NCBI GenBank assembly: GCA_914767715.1
Contig: OU612066.1
Coordinates: 3,911,001 to 3,975,000 of the forward strand
DNA length: 64,000 nt
Source: Membranipora membranacea
Taxonomy: Eukaryota > Bryozoa > Gymnolaemata > Cheilostomatida > Membraniporidae
Reading direction: 5' to 3'
Both the position numbers and the translations under genes were made by a program. Positions 51,401 to 61,928 of the stretch are shown here, in pieces (the first letter of the stretch is position 1; the number at the start of each line of letters is the position of its first letter). The notes under the pieces were generated by a model. The model worked only from the letters and a program-made list of their open reading frames with translations, did not search any database and was not told the DNA's origin.

Positions 51401-53785
51401 AACCACCTATAAAATTCTGACATAAGCCTTCTGATGGTTATCTCTATACCCTGAATAATTATAATCGCCAATTAATCTGAATTCTTAAGTGTGGTCAGAA
51501 CTGTATGGAAAAGACAAGGCAATCATTTTTAATCTACCACCACATTTATAAATATTTCTACTAAATCCACAACCTTGCGACAAAGGCAGTACAATGACCT
51601 TAAAAGGATATAAAAGGATTATAACATTACAACAGAGGTTGTTCCGGTAGGGTACAATTAGATTTGAGTTGTCATTCTCTCGTTATCGGTCCATTGTTTC
51701 CACTATGAGCACAAGCTCAACTCATTCATAGATACAGCTAAGCTTTATTTGCACATACTTGAAGAATGAGTCCTACCACCGCATTCAAATACAATTGATT
51801 TCACTACAGTCATACATGTATATCAATGGGATGATAGGTGATTAGAACGCCATGGTGCCATATGTACATGTGAAATGTCTGTCACATGCATGCCCATGAC
51901 GTGTAAGTAGTCAGGTTTACATAACATTGACCCGGCCCGTGTTGGTTGCTGAGAGTTGATCCACATCCATGCTAAACCAAAGTAACCAAGGAGCCATTGA
52001 TTTTGGCTTCTTGTATCCAAAATCACGTACCTAATAAGAAACAATTATAGCTGTTATCCATTGTTCTTTTTGAATAGTCTGGAATGCTGCTTGGGTGTTG
52101 CAACCACATTCCTGAGCGAATTTAAAATAGAACTTTGACATCAGCGTTGGCAATGACAGCTTGGATCATGAGAATTGATCACCGTTATATAATAGCTTGA
52201 GAATTAACCTTTGTTCGCAGGTATAATACCTCACAACTACATACATAGATACTGGTATATACAATACCCCCTTGGTATATTGGTTACAGGATATATTGAG
52301 ATATACATGTACTAAATTGGGTGGTAAATTAATGATATCTTACAATTTCATCTACTTGTACCAAATTAGAATTGTCACCGAGTTACAACCAAAGCTGTAT
52401 ATAACAGAAATCAGTCAATGTATTATCTATGCATGCTTGTTTTAGTTACCTAACAGGTAGCTAATCAATAAATTAGGTAATCATCGCACTCTATCCCATT
52501 CTCCAGCTCGAGCTTAAATTTATGACATCAGCACGGAGTAATGTTACCAATTTATAATCTTTGATATGACTCTACGATATCGGGACCAGCCCAGATATCA
52601 GTGACTGACCGAAGTCCTATTATCTCACACTATATAAGACCAGTACTCATTTCTAAGGGTTCCAATATGACCATTAAATAGACACTCTGTGTCCATGCCT
52701 TTGTGATAAGCATTTGTAGTATCTGAAGTGTTGAGTTTTAGAATTACGATTGTTTCAATTTCTTGGTGGTTGTCCCAGATATTGTCCCCACTCAGTGTAG
52801 AGGAGAAATCTAATGGGATGATAATTAAATCGGTGAGTAAGATAGGAAGTGGTGTGGTGATATTGCTTTTGATACTGAAATGTCTACAACTGTCCATACC
52901 ACTTGATTAAACATGTTATTTTGATACAAACATCCATTTTTAGAAATTATTAATCTAAATTTAGAGCTCTACCTCAAATACTGTAATTAGACATGGCCAT
53001 TAATTATTGAGAGAGGGAACCAATAGGGTTAATCACAACTCTAATGGCTCCAAGTTATGCAATGCGCATGAAATATGATGTCTATGATTTTTGCAATAAA
53101 CCCCATCAAACAAATATTATGAAAATATAATATGTTAACAACCAGCGCCTAAGTGCCTAAGACCAGCAACCTGTTCCGGAACACCGTGAAGATTTTCGAT
53201 GAACTTGCGAGTCTTTTCCTGTGCCTTTCCCTTAATTTCACGCATGCTGAGGTAATTTCTTATGCAAACAGGAAATAATAAAGCGCATACCAAGGACAGT
53301 TATGAATAACTTGTTGTACAAGTTTGTTTGCGGTACCAAAGGGATTTTTAGCTTTCTAAAGTTAGTAACACTGAATATTGGATTACAGACCCAATCAGAC
53401 TTTGTTGTGATGACCAACTCATCCCCTTAGTGGACTGCAGGACGTAATGTCATATTCATCATCTCACAGTTATGAATATGGAAGGAAATGTTTTGATGGA
53501 AGTGAATAAATTTTTGCTACCCACATATTGTGCACCATATCCAGTCCCTTGGATTTCTTGTAAAAACAGTGTTTATGACTGGATTTTTTTAATTCTGTTT
53601 TCGTATTGCTACATTTTTGATCATTCATATATTCATAATGATGTGTCAGAAATTGACAAATAAACCTGGTTTCTCTTAAAAAATCATATTGCATGATCGG
53701 GATTGAATAGCACAACCAGGAAACAGTTATTTCTGGATTTTTGTCAGCATCGCCGTTTATCAATATTTTATTGCATTTTACCTAC

Positions 53786-53801
53786 GGGGGGGGGGGGGGG
53801 G
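53786..53801. repeat. Sixteen-G homopolymer
   Basis: Sixteen consecutive G followed by CCC. Length is prone to sequencing error. It could form an intermolecular quadruplex, or mark an assembly weak point. Confidence 0.8.
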
Positions 53802-56800
53802 CCCTGTTGCAACTGTAAGAGAATTTTGCACAGCACTACCCTCCCGCCGCCTCCATCTAATTTGTAAGCCTGGAACAGGTGCAGGCCAGTTCAGATTTGA
53901 CAAATCAGGGGGAACCAAAGTAGATACCACTGTAACAATACCTGCATTTTTATTTAACCTGAAATTAATTTAACAGTGAATTAAAAGAGGAATCCTGTGA
54001 TTCTCCCCACAGACTACAGTGGACACTGTTCACTCATGGGAGGCATGCGTATTAATTTGAGTCAACCCCTTTTCGGTATTAGTCATTGTACAGTGGTAAT
54101 TTTTAAGGTCATGTTCCAAGACCATGCTTAGGCGCGGAAGCTCTATAGATATATTAGCTCCTGCTTGAAGGAACAGAGTTGGCCATTGTGAGAGGGTGCT
54201 TGCTAGGCAAAGGTCCACCAAAACTGCTCAATCCATCAACGAGACCATTGTCGGCCTACTGCTAAAGTATTTGGCACAATTCCAATTTTGATTAGAACAT
54301 TATTGTGAAATATCACGTTGAATAAGATTGCCCTTATAAATGTGTACCTGCGTCCCATTTTATTCTCTTTGGTGAAAGTACATTATTGCATCACTGCAAA
54401 TCATCTCTCGTGACAATATGATAAGGATATCAATTACTGCTAGAGTTATGATGCAGCACAATCTGACTAAACTTAGGGTTTTTTTATTGCATTCGCATGA
54501 GCCCATGTCAAAGGATATGGCTTTTGTCAATGATGACGTAGGATGTAAAATATCAATATTGCATGGCATGATATATAAATGCTAAGCAAACAGTTATATG
54601 ATAGCGGAGTTGTTGGTAAGGCAATACCATTTTCCGCAGGAAATAGCAACATGCCTGCAGGGGAGCATATTCAGATAGGCTATGAATTATTTAGTCGACA
54701 GTTTTTCATCAATGAAGACCGGACACACGTATACATTACGATGACAGGACTGTTTTAAATAATTAGAAGTATTAATCAGCAAACAAAACTTCAACCAAAA
54801 GCCTTCAGGATATCCGCATTGTCAATGTTAGGATTTATAAAAGCTATCGACACGCTTTTGTAGCTTTTTATTGGTGATCTGTAGCTTGAAGGTATAATAA
54901 ACTTTTTGCTGCACCCATCCCTATACATTCTGGAAATGTTAAGATAGTCTATTTTGGAGATGGGATATATTAAAAGACAACAAAAAACATCAGCCATAAT
55001 CAAGTGCCCTGACATGTTAGCATACATACTTATGTCCGAAGCATTGATCACCATTGCTAGCCGAAAGCTGAAAGAAATCCAAAAATCTTAATGGGTTATT
55101 CAAGAGTAAAGTGAAAATCCCTCCTCTTTTTCATATGCATAATCTATTTATGATCTATCTATTCTACCTATGATACCTCCATAGAATAGAATAAAATAGA
55201 AGAGATAAATAAAGATCATGAATCATTTAGATCATAAATGCAATTTATTGCAGTCATAATTTGGATTCATGTCCCCAATATTGGGGAAGAGTAGACGAAT
55301 CATTATCACCTTGTCATCATTTCACGGCGGATGTCAGTCCTCAAAAATAGTAGTGCTTTGTAACTCATAGGTCCTGTGGAGTGTGTAACACAGCCCGCAT
55401 CTGGTATATCCGGGTTGATAAGAAATGTACTACTTGTAATTTACGCATCAAACCTTAATTCTGGAATAAACCCAAACTATTAATCTGTGAAAAATGACAA
55501 CATTTTCCATTCCTGATCTGCTTATGAGGAAATACTGCTATTAGCGCTAGATTAACTTTTATATACCCCCATGCAGTTATGTAGGTGTGTCTTTGCTCGA
55601 AGATCAGATCTTATCATTACAATCCTTTGATCATGCGGATGTATACGTTCTTGTTCGATCTTATCTTATGGTATGGGCTTGGCAAAGATGCTTTTTTACA
55701 ATTGTGCAACAATCATCAAGTTCAGAAAAATTGAACAGTTTGAATGGTAAATCATGATAGTCATTGTAACGGATGTGGTTACATCTCAGCCTGAATGTAC
55801 AAAGCTTTAGGCCTGGAACTGCTCTGGTGTGCCCTGCATAGGATGGGATCCAGACCATGATATCCACGTCACTGTTAGACAGATAAATTAGGCTTCAGAT
55901 CGGATAATAAAACAGTTCGAAGTACCTGAGATGAGTTAAGTATTCCCAGGAGGAAAGGTTTGCCATTTCAAATATTCATGAAATAGCTAAATTTAAGCTA
56001 GCCAACATTTGCTCACCCTTTTTACTCTATATTGACTCCCTCTCAATTAGTCAAACTAAATTGCTAGCTTATATCAAACCATCCCTCAACTAGCTAAGCT
56101 AAACTAAACTCTCTCTAACATTTTCTTGTAATTTAGAAATAAAAATTTAAATAACATTTTCAGTCACTTATGAAGCCCTGAGACTTAATCCTACAGATTG
56201 TGTAAGGAATAGAGAAAATAGGTAAAGGAAATCGGTTTTACCTTTATTTGGAATGTTAAAATGCTCACAGCCCTTAAATTTTCAATCCAAAATCAGACAC
56301 AGATTTTATTACATCCAGTTAATCTTGATGTCATCTCCCCTTACATCTGGTTTACTGTCCTGAAGTTGCACAACCTTTTAAATTCAAAAAGTGCCCGATA
56401 TTGTTGGTACTGAGATATTTGTATGATAGGAAAACTGTAAACAGCTAAAGCTGGAGGGAGTTTGCCTTTTAATCATTATGTAATATCTCCCCCCAGACAG
56501 ATTCATAGTATTTTAAATGGAAAACAGAATTTTGGGTGTTGGACATTGTTGGAAAATCCTCATGGCATTTGTCAGATTCATTTCCAAGCGTCACCTTGTC
56601 ATTGCTTTACACTGGAGTTCTCTGTTCGCTAACAAAAAGAAGACAATTCAGTATATCTATGTAATGTGTACTTATGCCCTCCTGCTTATGCCAACACAAG
56701 GAAGCTGTAATTTGAAGTTTTCCTTCATAAATGTGTTTTTAGTTATCGTATTATTGTAATAAGATTAGAATTACCACAGGTTTAGCCTAAAACACTATAC

Positions 56801-57733
56801 TGACTGTTGATATTGCCAGTATTGAAAGCCATAGCATTGAATTTCAAACACTTCACTAACAAAAAACTACTGTTTTTATAAGAGCATGTGTGGCAGCCGA
56901 TGTAAACTATTCTCTTTCAACTTCAAAGAGCCGTCAAGCACTTGTAAAACTCATTTGGCAAACTCTGTGCGGTGTTCCGGCCTTTACCCACTTCCAATAA
57001 TTGCAAACTGTTAATAAGCTAGATGATCGGATTCCCACACAACCGGCATTCTCCTAGCTCTGCGTGTGTCACAGATCAAAAGGAGCCTAAAATCTCAGCC
57101 GCATTCAGCCGCAGTTCACTGTTTGACCGATGTCATTGCTGCTGACTGAATAAAACACCTGATTAGTCAGACAGTATAGCTATGTTGTACCTACATTACA
57201 CATTCAATGCACTATATCTTGTATAGCTAAATAATTAATTCTCTTTGTGTAATTGTTTGATCAAGTATTGATATTGGATTCAGTTATAAACATAATATAT
57301 CCACAGGCTGCCGTTGGCCGCTGACTGTGTGTTGCTATGCTGCCCATGTGTAACTTACAGCTTAATCGTGTGAAATGTTCAACTCACTCCGGGATACAAG
57401 CGATATTTCAGCAGTGGTGACCAGATATCAACATTGATAGGGACCCCGATGAGAGAGAATACACTCAATTATACTGCAGCATCAACTAAGGTACTCAATA
57501 TAGAAACTAGCTTAGATAACTAGACCTCATGAGCATTGTCTCCAACAAGAGTGCAACCATGTTGCTCCTGTCATGTAGGTTATCACATCATATGGCTCAT
57601 GGTTTCCACAGCTCTCATAATTTCTCTTCTTGGCCTCAATGTACAAACATTACAGTACGTACGCCTTGTCTTAGCTTTTCTTTTTATTAAGGCGTCGTCT
57701 CTGTTCTTTTGAAGGAGGGTAGAGTCTTGGCAC

Positions 57734-57766
57734 ATGCAAACGAATAATGAGTCAGCCTCCATCTGA
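57734..57766 (+). promoter_or_regulatory. Possible 11-codon upstream ORF overlapping the start of the next gene
   Basis: An ATG at 57734 opens a frame that ends with TGA at 57764-57766, overlapping the main ATG at 57747 in another frame. If the transcript starts upstream, ribosomes would have to leak past this ATG (context GGCACATGC, -3 base C) to reach the main start, which has A at -3. Confidence 0.3.
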
Positions 57767-59278
57767 TCACAATGCCTCATTGTTGTGGGCTTTGTGGCAC
57801 AACATAGACCCATCAGAGCTCATACAGCAATCTACTGAACTAGAGAGAGCTGACACTCTATCTGTAAGGTCAGAAGTACCAAACAAGTACACACCATCAT
57901 ATGCGTTCCCTCTCAGAAAACCACAGTATCCTGAAACAACAAGGTTAAAGGCTATGCAAAATGAAGTGCGAACAAGATACTGCTCTGACGTGCCACAGAG
58001 TGCTCGACTGGACAACTCACAGCAGCTGGAGGTGCTTGCTAAGTCATCAACATGTAGGTACACTATGGTTTGTTGCGTGAGAGATACATAGCGGTTGTGG
58101 AAGGTCATATCATAAAATATCAAGTTTATGTCACTCGACCTCAATACATTGCCGTCAAAATTTCATCATCAGAGGGGTCTTTCGCGGAAAAATACCAAAG
58201 TTGACGTCTTATGGTTCCTTGTTGAGTAAAAAGCAACTATGAATCTTCTCAGAAACCAATGTTACAGTGTATTGGCTTAATTGAACAACCAAAGAGTAAG
58301 GAATTTGTGCGATTTGCTGGCAAAGATATCTTAATTGTCTATGCTTTATGGCAACAATCCATCTGGTTATATTTGCGTACAGCAGTAGAGTGAGAATGCC
58401 AGGGTAAACCTCCCACACACTGACAACTTACTACAATATCTAAAATCCCTTCTACTTTCTAACTAAATAGGTTTTCTCTGATGGTGCTGCAGTCAATCAC
58501 GCCTTAATTAATCACTTGGACGGAAGAGAATAGTTTGACTTCCTTTTGCACCAACATCCAAACTTCTGTATCGGCTTTCGTACTGAATATATTTCTCACT
58601 AGGGATTTGTTTCAATAATAATTCGTAACGATCCATTGTATTTTGTATGTTGCAGTGTGTGACCCATCCTCACAAAGCACTGGACGACTGTATCACTCTG
58701 AGACCTTCCTGACGGAGATGCCTGAGTTCCTCTGTGATGAGACTGATGACAGTAATGTGCATATATGTATGCCCGCCTTTTTACCAACAATACAAGCTAA
58801 AGCTCACGCTAAGAAAAACGGGGTAAAACAACTCTTTGCAGTTCGGAAATACCTAGAAAAGAATAATCTTTTGGACTTGACACACACTGCAACAACACCT
58901 AGAGAATCACTGGATACAAGAGACTATAAGCGATTACAAAATCTGGAACAAGCGATCATCCCGTATCAGCCATCCCGCTCACAAACTCACAAACAAAACA
59001 GGGAAAATCCCGCTAAACACAAGGCGAAATTCAGGCAAACAGGCAACAAGACACACAGGGTTGGGAAGGTGTATATGGGAAGAAACCGTGACTCGTCGAC
59101 GACCCTAAACAGCAGTAATGCAGGTTACTCTAACAGGAAGGCGTCGGCTTATGATAGTATTATCACATCTCAAGATGATCTAGTAAATCACTTTTCTAGG
59201 ATCAGTATGAGACAGGTGCAGGCAACTATCAATAATAATAAAACGGCAATCCTCCCTGGGATATTACCCAATGCATAA
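57747..59278 (+). CDS. Unrecognised basic, low-complexity protein (309 aa, two exons)
   Basis: Join(57747..58053, 58656..59278), phase 1 junction (T + TG = Leu), donor CAT|GTAGGT, acceptor TATGTTGCAG. An in-frame TAG at 57720 precedes the ATG. I do not recognise the family. Seen directly: residues 1-102 contain a Leu/Glu-rich start (LIQQSTELERADTLSVRSE) and an aromatic/Pro patch (KYTPSYAFPLRKPQYPETTR). The start of exon 2 is acidic with aromatic residues (TEMPEFLCDETDD), followed by AKAHAKKNGVKQLFAVRKYL. The last third is rich in Lys, Arg, Asn, Gln and Ser and probably disordered. There is no signal peptide or membrane segment. Codon usage and clean splice sites favour a real gene. An AATAAA at 59855-59860 is a possible poly(A) signal. 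A cytoskeletal or ciliary protein would be a guess only. Confidence 0.75.
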
Positions 59279-60266
59279 ATGTGACCTCATGATATATATG
59301 TTGTGCCAACATCAGTATTTTCCTATTATTGAGTTCTATATAAGCAAAGAATTTGAAGGTACTCGCTGCAATTGATAAGATATGATCAGATACTTAAAAG
59401 AAAATGGAGGATAAATGCAAATTACACAGATCCTAATGCTCAATGAAAAATATTTGTCAGTATCATGTCTAATAATTAGTGCTGTTTTCTGAATAAGAGT
59501 TATTTTCTCTTGAGGAAGAAGTAAATAACTCTTAATTTATGTAAGATTTCAACATTTCCACTTCCATTTACTGATGTATGTAAAATTGAAGTTTTGTCCA
59601 ATGCCTCTATGTGCTACTGAGACTAGAAGCTTTATTTTGCGTCACAGTGATGCCATTTAGCTCACTGAACCTGTCAGCTTCGTGTCAATATCGACATCTA
59701 TGCTCCCATTGTCTTCTGATTAATCAGACCAATAGATATTATTGGCCTAAAAAAGCACTCAGCGTGGACTTCTTATGAATTATCAATGAACAAATAATTG
59801 ATGGATTTTCAATTTTTTTATATTGTGCTTAATTTAATTGCTCCATTACCTGAAAATAAAAGACAATCTGAGTACCGACAACCTTGCGATTGTTCGTGTT
59901 GACAAAGCAGTGCGAAAAATCAGCATCGCTCAGAATACGTCTCGATAGCCCCAGGTCATACAAAATAACATTAATATATTACGGGCGCATAGCATCAATG
60001 GGAGCAATTCTTTAGGACCTGCGGCTATTAGGTGCGTAATTAAAATCTAAGAAAGTATGTGTGACAATTATTTCTTATGAACACATTAACCTTTTGTTCT
60101 TGATCTAAGCAATCAGCATTTCATCCAATAGATTACTGCATGTTTTAAAAACAACTTGAGAAGTAAGATAACATACCACTTAGTGATTAAGTCTGTAAAA
60201 TTTGTGATTTGAATGAGCATTTAGGGTACAAACTTATTTAGGGTGAGACGCTACTGAAAAAGTGGA
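59279..60266. other. 3' region of the 309-aa gene and spacer
   Basis: Non-coding as far as seen. Candidate poly(A) hexamer at 59855-59860, 577 nt after the stop. No RNA gene recognised. Confidence 0.4.
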
Positions 60267-60494
60267 ATGAAAACGGACTCAAAAGGTAAGTTTGATCTTT
60301 TTAAGGTCTTCTGCATTGCACTCTTGGTGTTATTACTTGGTCATCTAATCATCGATAATCAAACACGGCGTGACATCTCTCCAGGTCCAACCTTGCAAAA
60401 TTTATCAAAGTCACCTAGTGAGTGGTTTTCATTTCCATTGCATTTACCCAACGGTAGAAAAGCCTTCTATGATGTGACCATTATCAGAAAGTGA
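60267..60494 (+). CDS. Possible small membrane protein, or first exon of a type II membrane enzyme
   Basis: An open frame of 75 codons. Its N terminus has four lysines (residues 2, 6, 8, 13), then a strong hydrophobic segment (about residues 14-29, VFCIALLVLLLGHLII), then a polar Ser/Pro/Thr-rich part. This is the layout of a signal anchor with a luminal stem, as in type II Golgi enzymes, or of a membrane microprotein. A good splice donor, A|GTGAGT, lies inside at 60418, so the real exon may end at 60417 and continue elsewhere, although I found no downstream partner within the window. The stop codon overlaps an AATAAA (60494-60499). It may also be chance. Confidence 0.35.
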   Translation: MKTDSKGKFDLFKVFCIALLVLLLGHLIIDNQTRRDISPGPTLQNLSKSPSEWFSFPLHLPNGRKAFYDVTIIRK

Positions 60495-60989
60495 ATAAAT
60501 GGATTTTCGTTTAAGAGAAATGTGAACGACCAACGTTTGTAATAATTTGCATAGAAACAAGTAGAAAATAGCCAAGTGGAGGTTTGGTAAATCAATTTAA
60601 CATATTGAAAATGTTGCAATCAAGCAGGCGTTTCACCAATATCTCCAATGTGATAACAATCAAAACTTCATGAATGTTTTTCACGAGACAACAATATAGC
60701 AATCAGCAGCACAGTATGTGATAATTTGCTTCCTTTGGTATAAAACTCAGCGTCCTTCGTTGACGGACTGAAAACCTTATATTATTATAAACGTGCATCA
60801 AAATTCTGTTTGCTGTTGATATACAATCATCTGATATATTTTGTTATACACACAGACTGATAACAGAATCTACAAGGGATTGGTAGATCTAAAATTGTGA
60901 GATCGTGTTGTATCCTATTACAACTTGACATTGTGTTATAAGCCTCGCTCCTCACAGTTGACAAATATTTGGATTGCACTTGAATAAAA
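60495..60989. other. Spacer before the 312-aa gene
   Basis: AT-rich, no feature recognised; presumed promoter and 5' UTR of the gene starting at 60990. Confidence 0.35.
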
Positions 60990-61928
60990 ATGTCTGATGC
61001 TAGTTTCAGGTGGACATACTTTGACTTCAAGCTAGACAATGTACCAGTGAGAGTTTCCTTCAACGAACCTAAGATGTTCGCCGTCAGCAACGAGCAGCAA
61101 GGAGTTACTCTTCCAGACATTGTAAAGAGCAATAATAAAGTGAAATTACGGGATGAGCTGGCTGTCAATGGAACTAAACCTCATCCGGTCAAGCCTTACA
61201 ACCACAATCGTAACATGATGTTACCTCACATATCCCAGAAGTCACAACGACCTCCTCTAAAACCGTCTCTACAGCACAAATCATCGGCTGAGAGTGAGCA
61301 GGGCTCGTTACTAGAGGCAATAGAGATCTACAGAAAGGCCAGGCAGGAGCCCGGTAATCCGGCTCAACCATGCTCAACTCCTAATGAGTTTGCAATAGAC
61401 CATGACTTACAAGCTGATCAGCTAACAGCAAACAGAACAACTGGAAATAACAATGACAGCCGCGCCATCCCCTCTGACAGTGTGCAGAAACGTCTGGCAA
61501 ACCTGGCTAAGCAGAAATCAAGATCTAACAACAAACTCAATAAACTAAATCACAGCTCAGCTTTACCTCTGCCTAAACCTAATAATCAGATGACGCTTAA
61601 AAGTGCTGAAGAGCCGCTACCTAGTATAAAAGGTCAAACTAAAGTGCCGAGACCGTACTACAGTTTTGACTCAAGAACTTTGCCAAGATTTCAGAAGAAT
61701 CCTCGTCAACTGGCACTTTCTTACCAGCTCCTGGAAATACCTACCAAGCTGGCTAAACCAGAAAAGAGGAAGATGTTCTCACATGATCACTATGATGTGT
61801 ATCAGCATTCAAAGTTTGTAGAGCAGCAGAACAATAAAAGGTTAGCTATAGTCGGTGGACCTGAATCTGCAGGACTGGGAGCTGTCTGGGACTACAACAA
61901 GTTCCTCTATCTCAATGTGAAGATTTGA
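60990..61928 (+). CDS. Unrecognised intronless gene, 312 aa
   Basis: Single open exon from ATG 60990 to TGA 61928, with an in-frame TGA at 60981-60983 and no AG between, so the start is well fixed. I do not recognise the family. The N-terminal part (FRWTYFDFKLDNVPVRVSFN) is rich in alternating hydrophobic residues, like beta structure. Residues about 45-235 are rich in Asn, Lys, Pro, Ser and Gln (LPLPKPNNQ, KSRSNNKLNKLNH) and look disordered. The last 80 residues are ordered-looking, with many Tyr/His and a Gly-rich VGGPESAGLGAVWDYN near the end. There is no signal peptide or membrane segment. Base composition (GC-richer than the surroundings) supports coding. A retrocopy origin is possible because the gene has no intron, but no poly(A) tract or parent gene is seen. 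Confidence 0.75.
   Translation: MSDASFRWTYFDFKLDNVPVRVSFNEPKMFAVSNEQQGVTLPDIVKSNNKVKLRDELAVNGTKPHPVKPYNHNRNMMLPHISQKSQRPPLKPSLQHKSSAESEQGSLLEAIEIYRKARQEPGNPAQPCSTPNEFAIDHDLQADQLTANRTTGNNNDSRAIPSDSVQKRLANLAKQKSRSNNKLNKLNHSSALPLPKPNNQMTLKSAEEPLPSIKGQTKVPRPYYSFDSRTLPRFQKNPRQLALSYQLLEIPTKLAKPEKRKMFSHDHYDVYQHSKFVEQQNNKRLAIVGGPESAGLGAVWDYNKFLYLNVKI

Larger units (their letters stand above)
46817..57746. other. 10.9-kb region without a supported gene
   Basis: No exon chain with signal, domain or coherent splice sites was found on either strand. Short ORFs (up to about 106 codons at 48539-48859) look random for AT-rich DNA. Visible items: the third copy of the short hairpin motif at 48411-48445, a 16-G tract at 53786-53801, an 11-bp inverted repeat ATTTATGATCT (55146-55156) against AGATCATAAAT (55229-55239), and a region of TAGCTAAGCTAAAC-like words near 56090. 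It could hold regulatory DNA of the flanking genes or transcripts not visible by eye. Confidence 0.5.

Noticed and set aside
56517-56759. 80-aa hydrophobic ORF as a membrane protein
   Set aside because: Hydrophobicity is spread by T-rich sequence and not organised as a clear anchor; no promoter or splice context.
57767-58144. 125-aa minus-strand ORF
   Set aside because: Antisense of the first exon of the 309-aa gene; no motif, and the plus-strand frame has matching splice sites.
60827-61168. 113-aa minus-strand ORF
   Set aside because: Overlaps the start of the 312-aa gene in antisense and shows no coding signs of its own.
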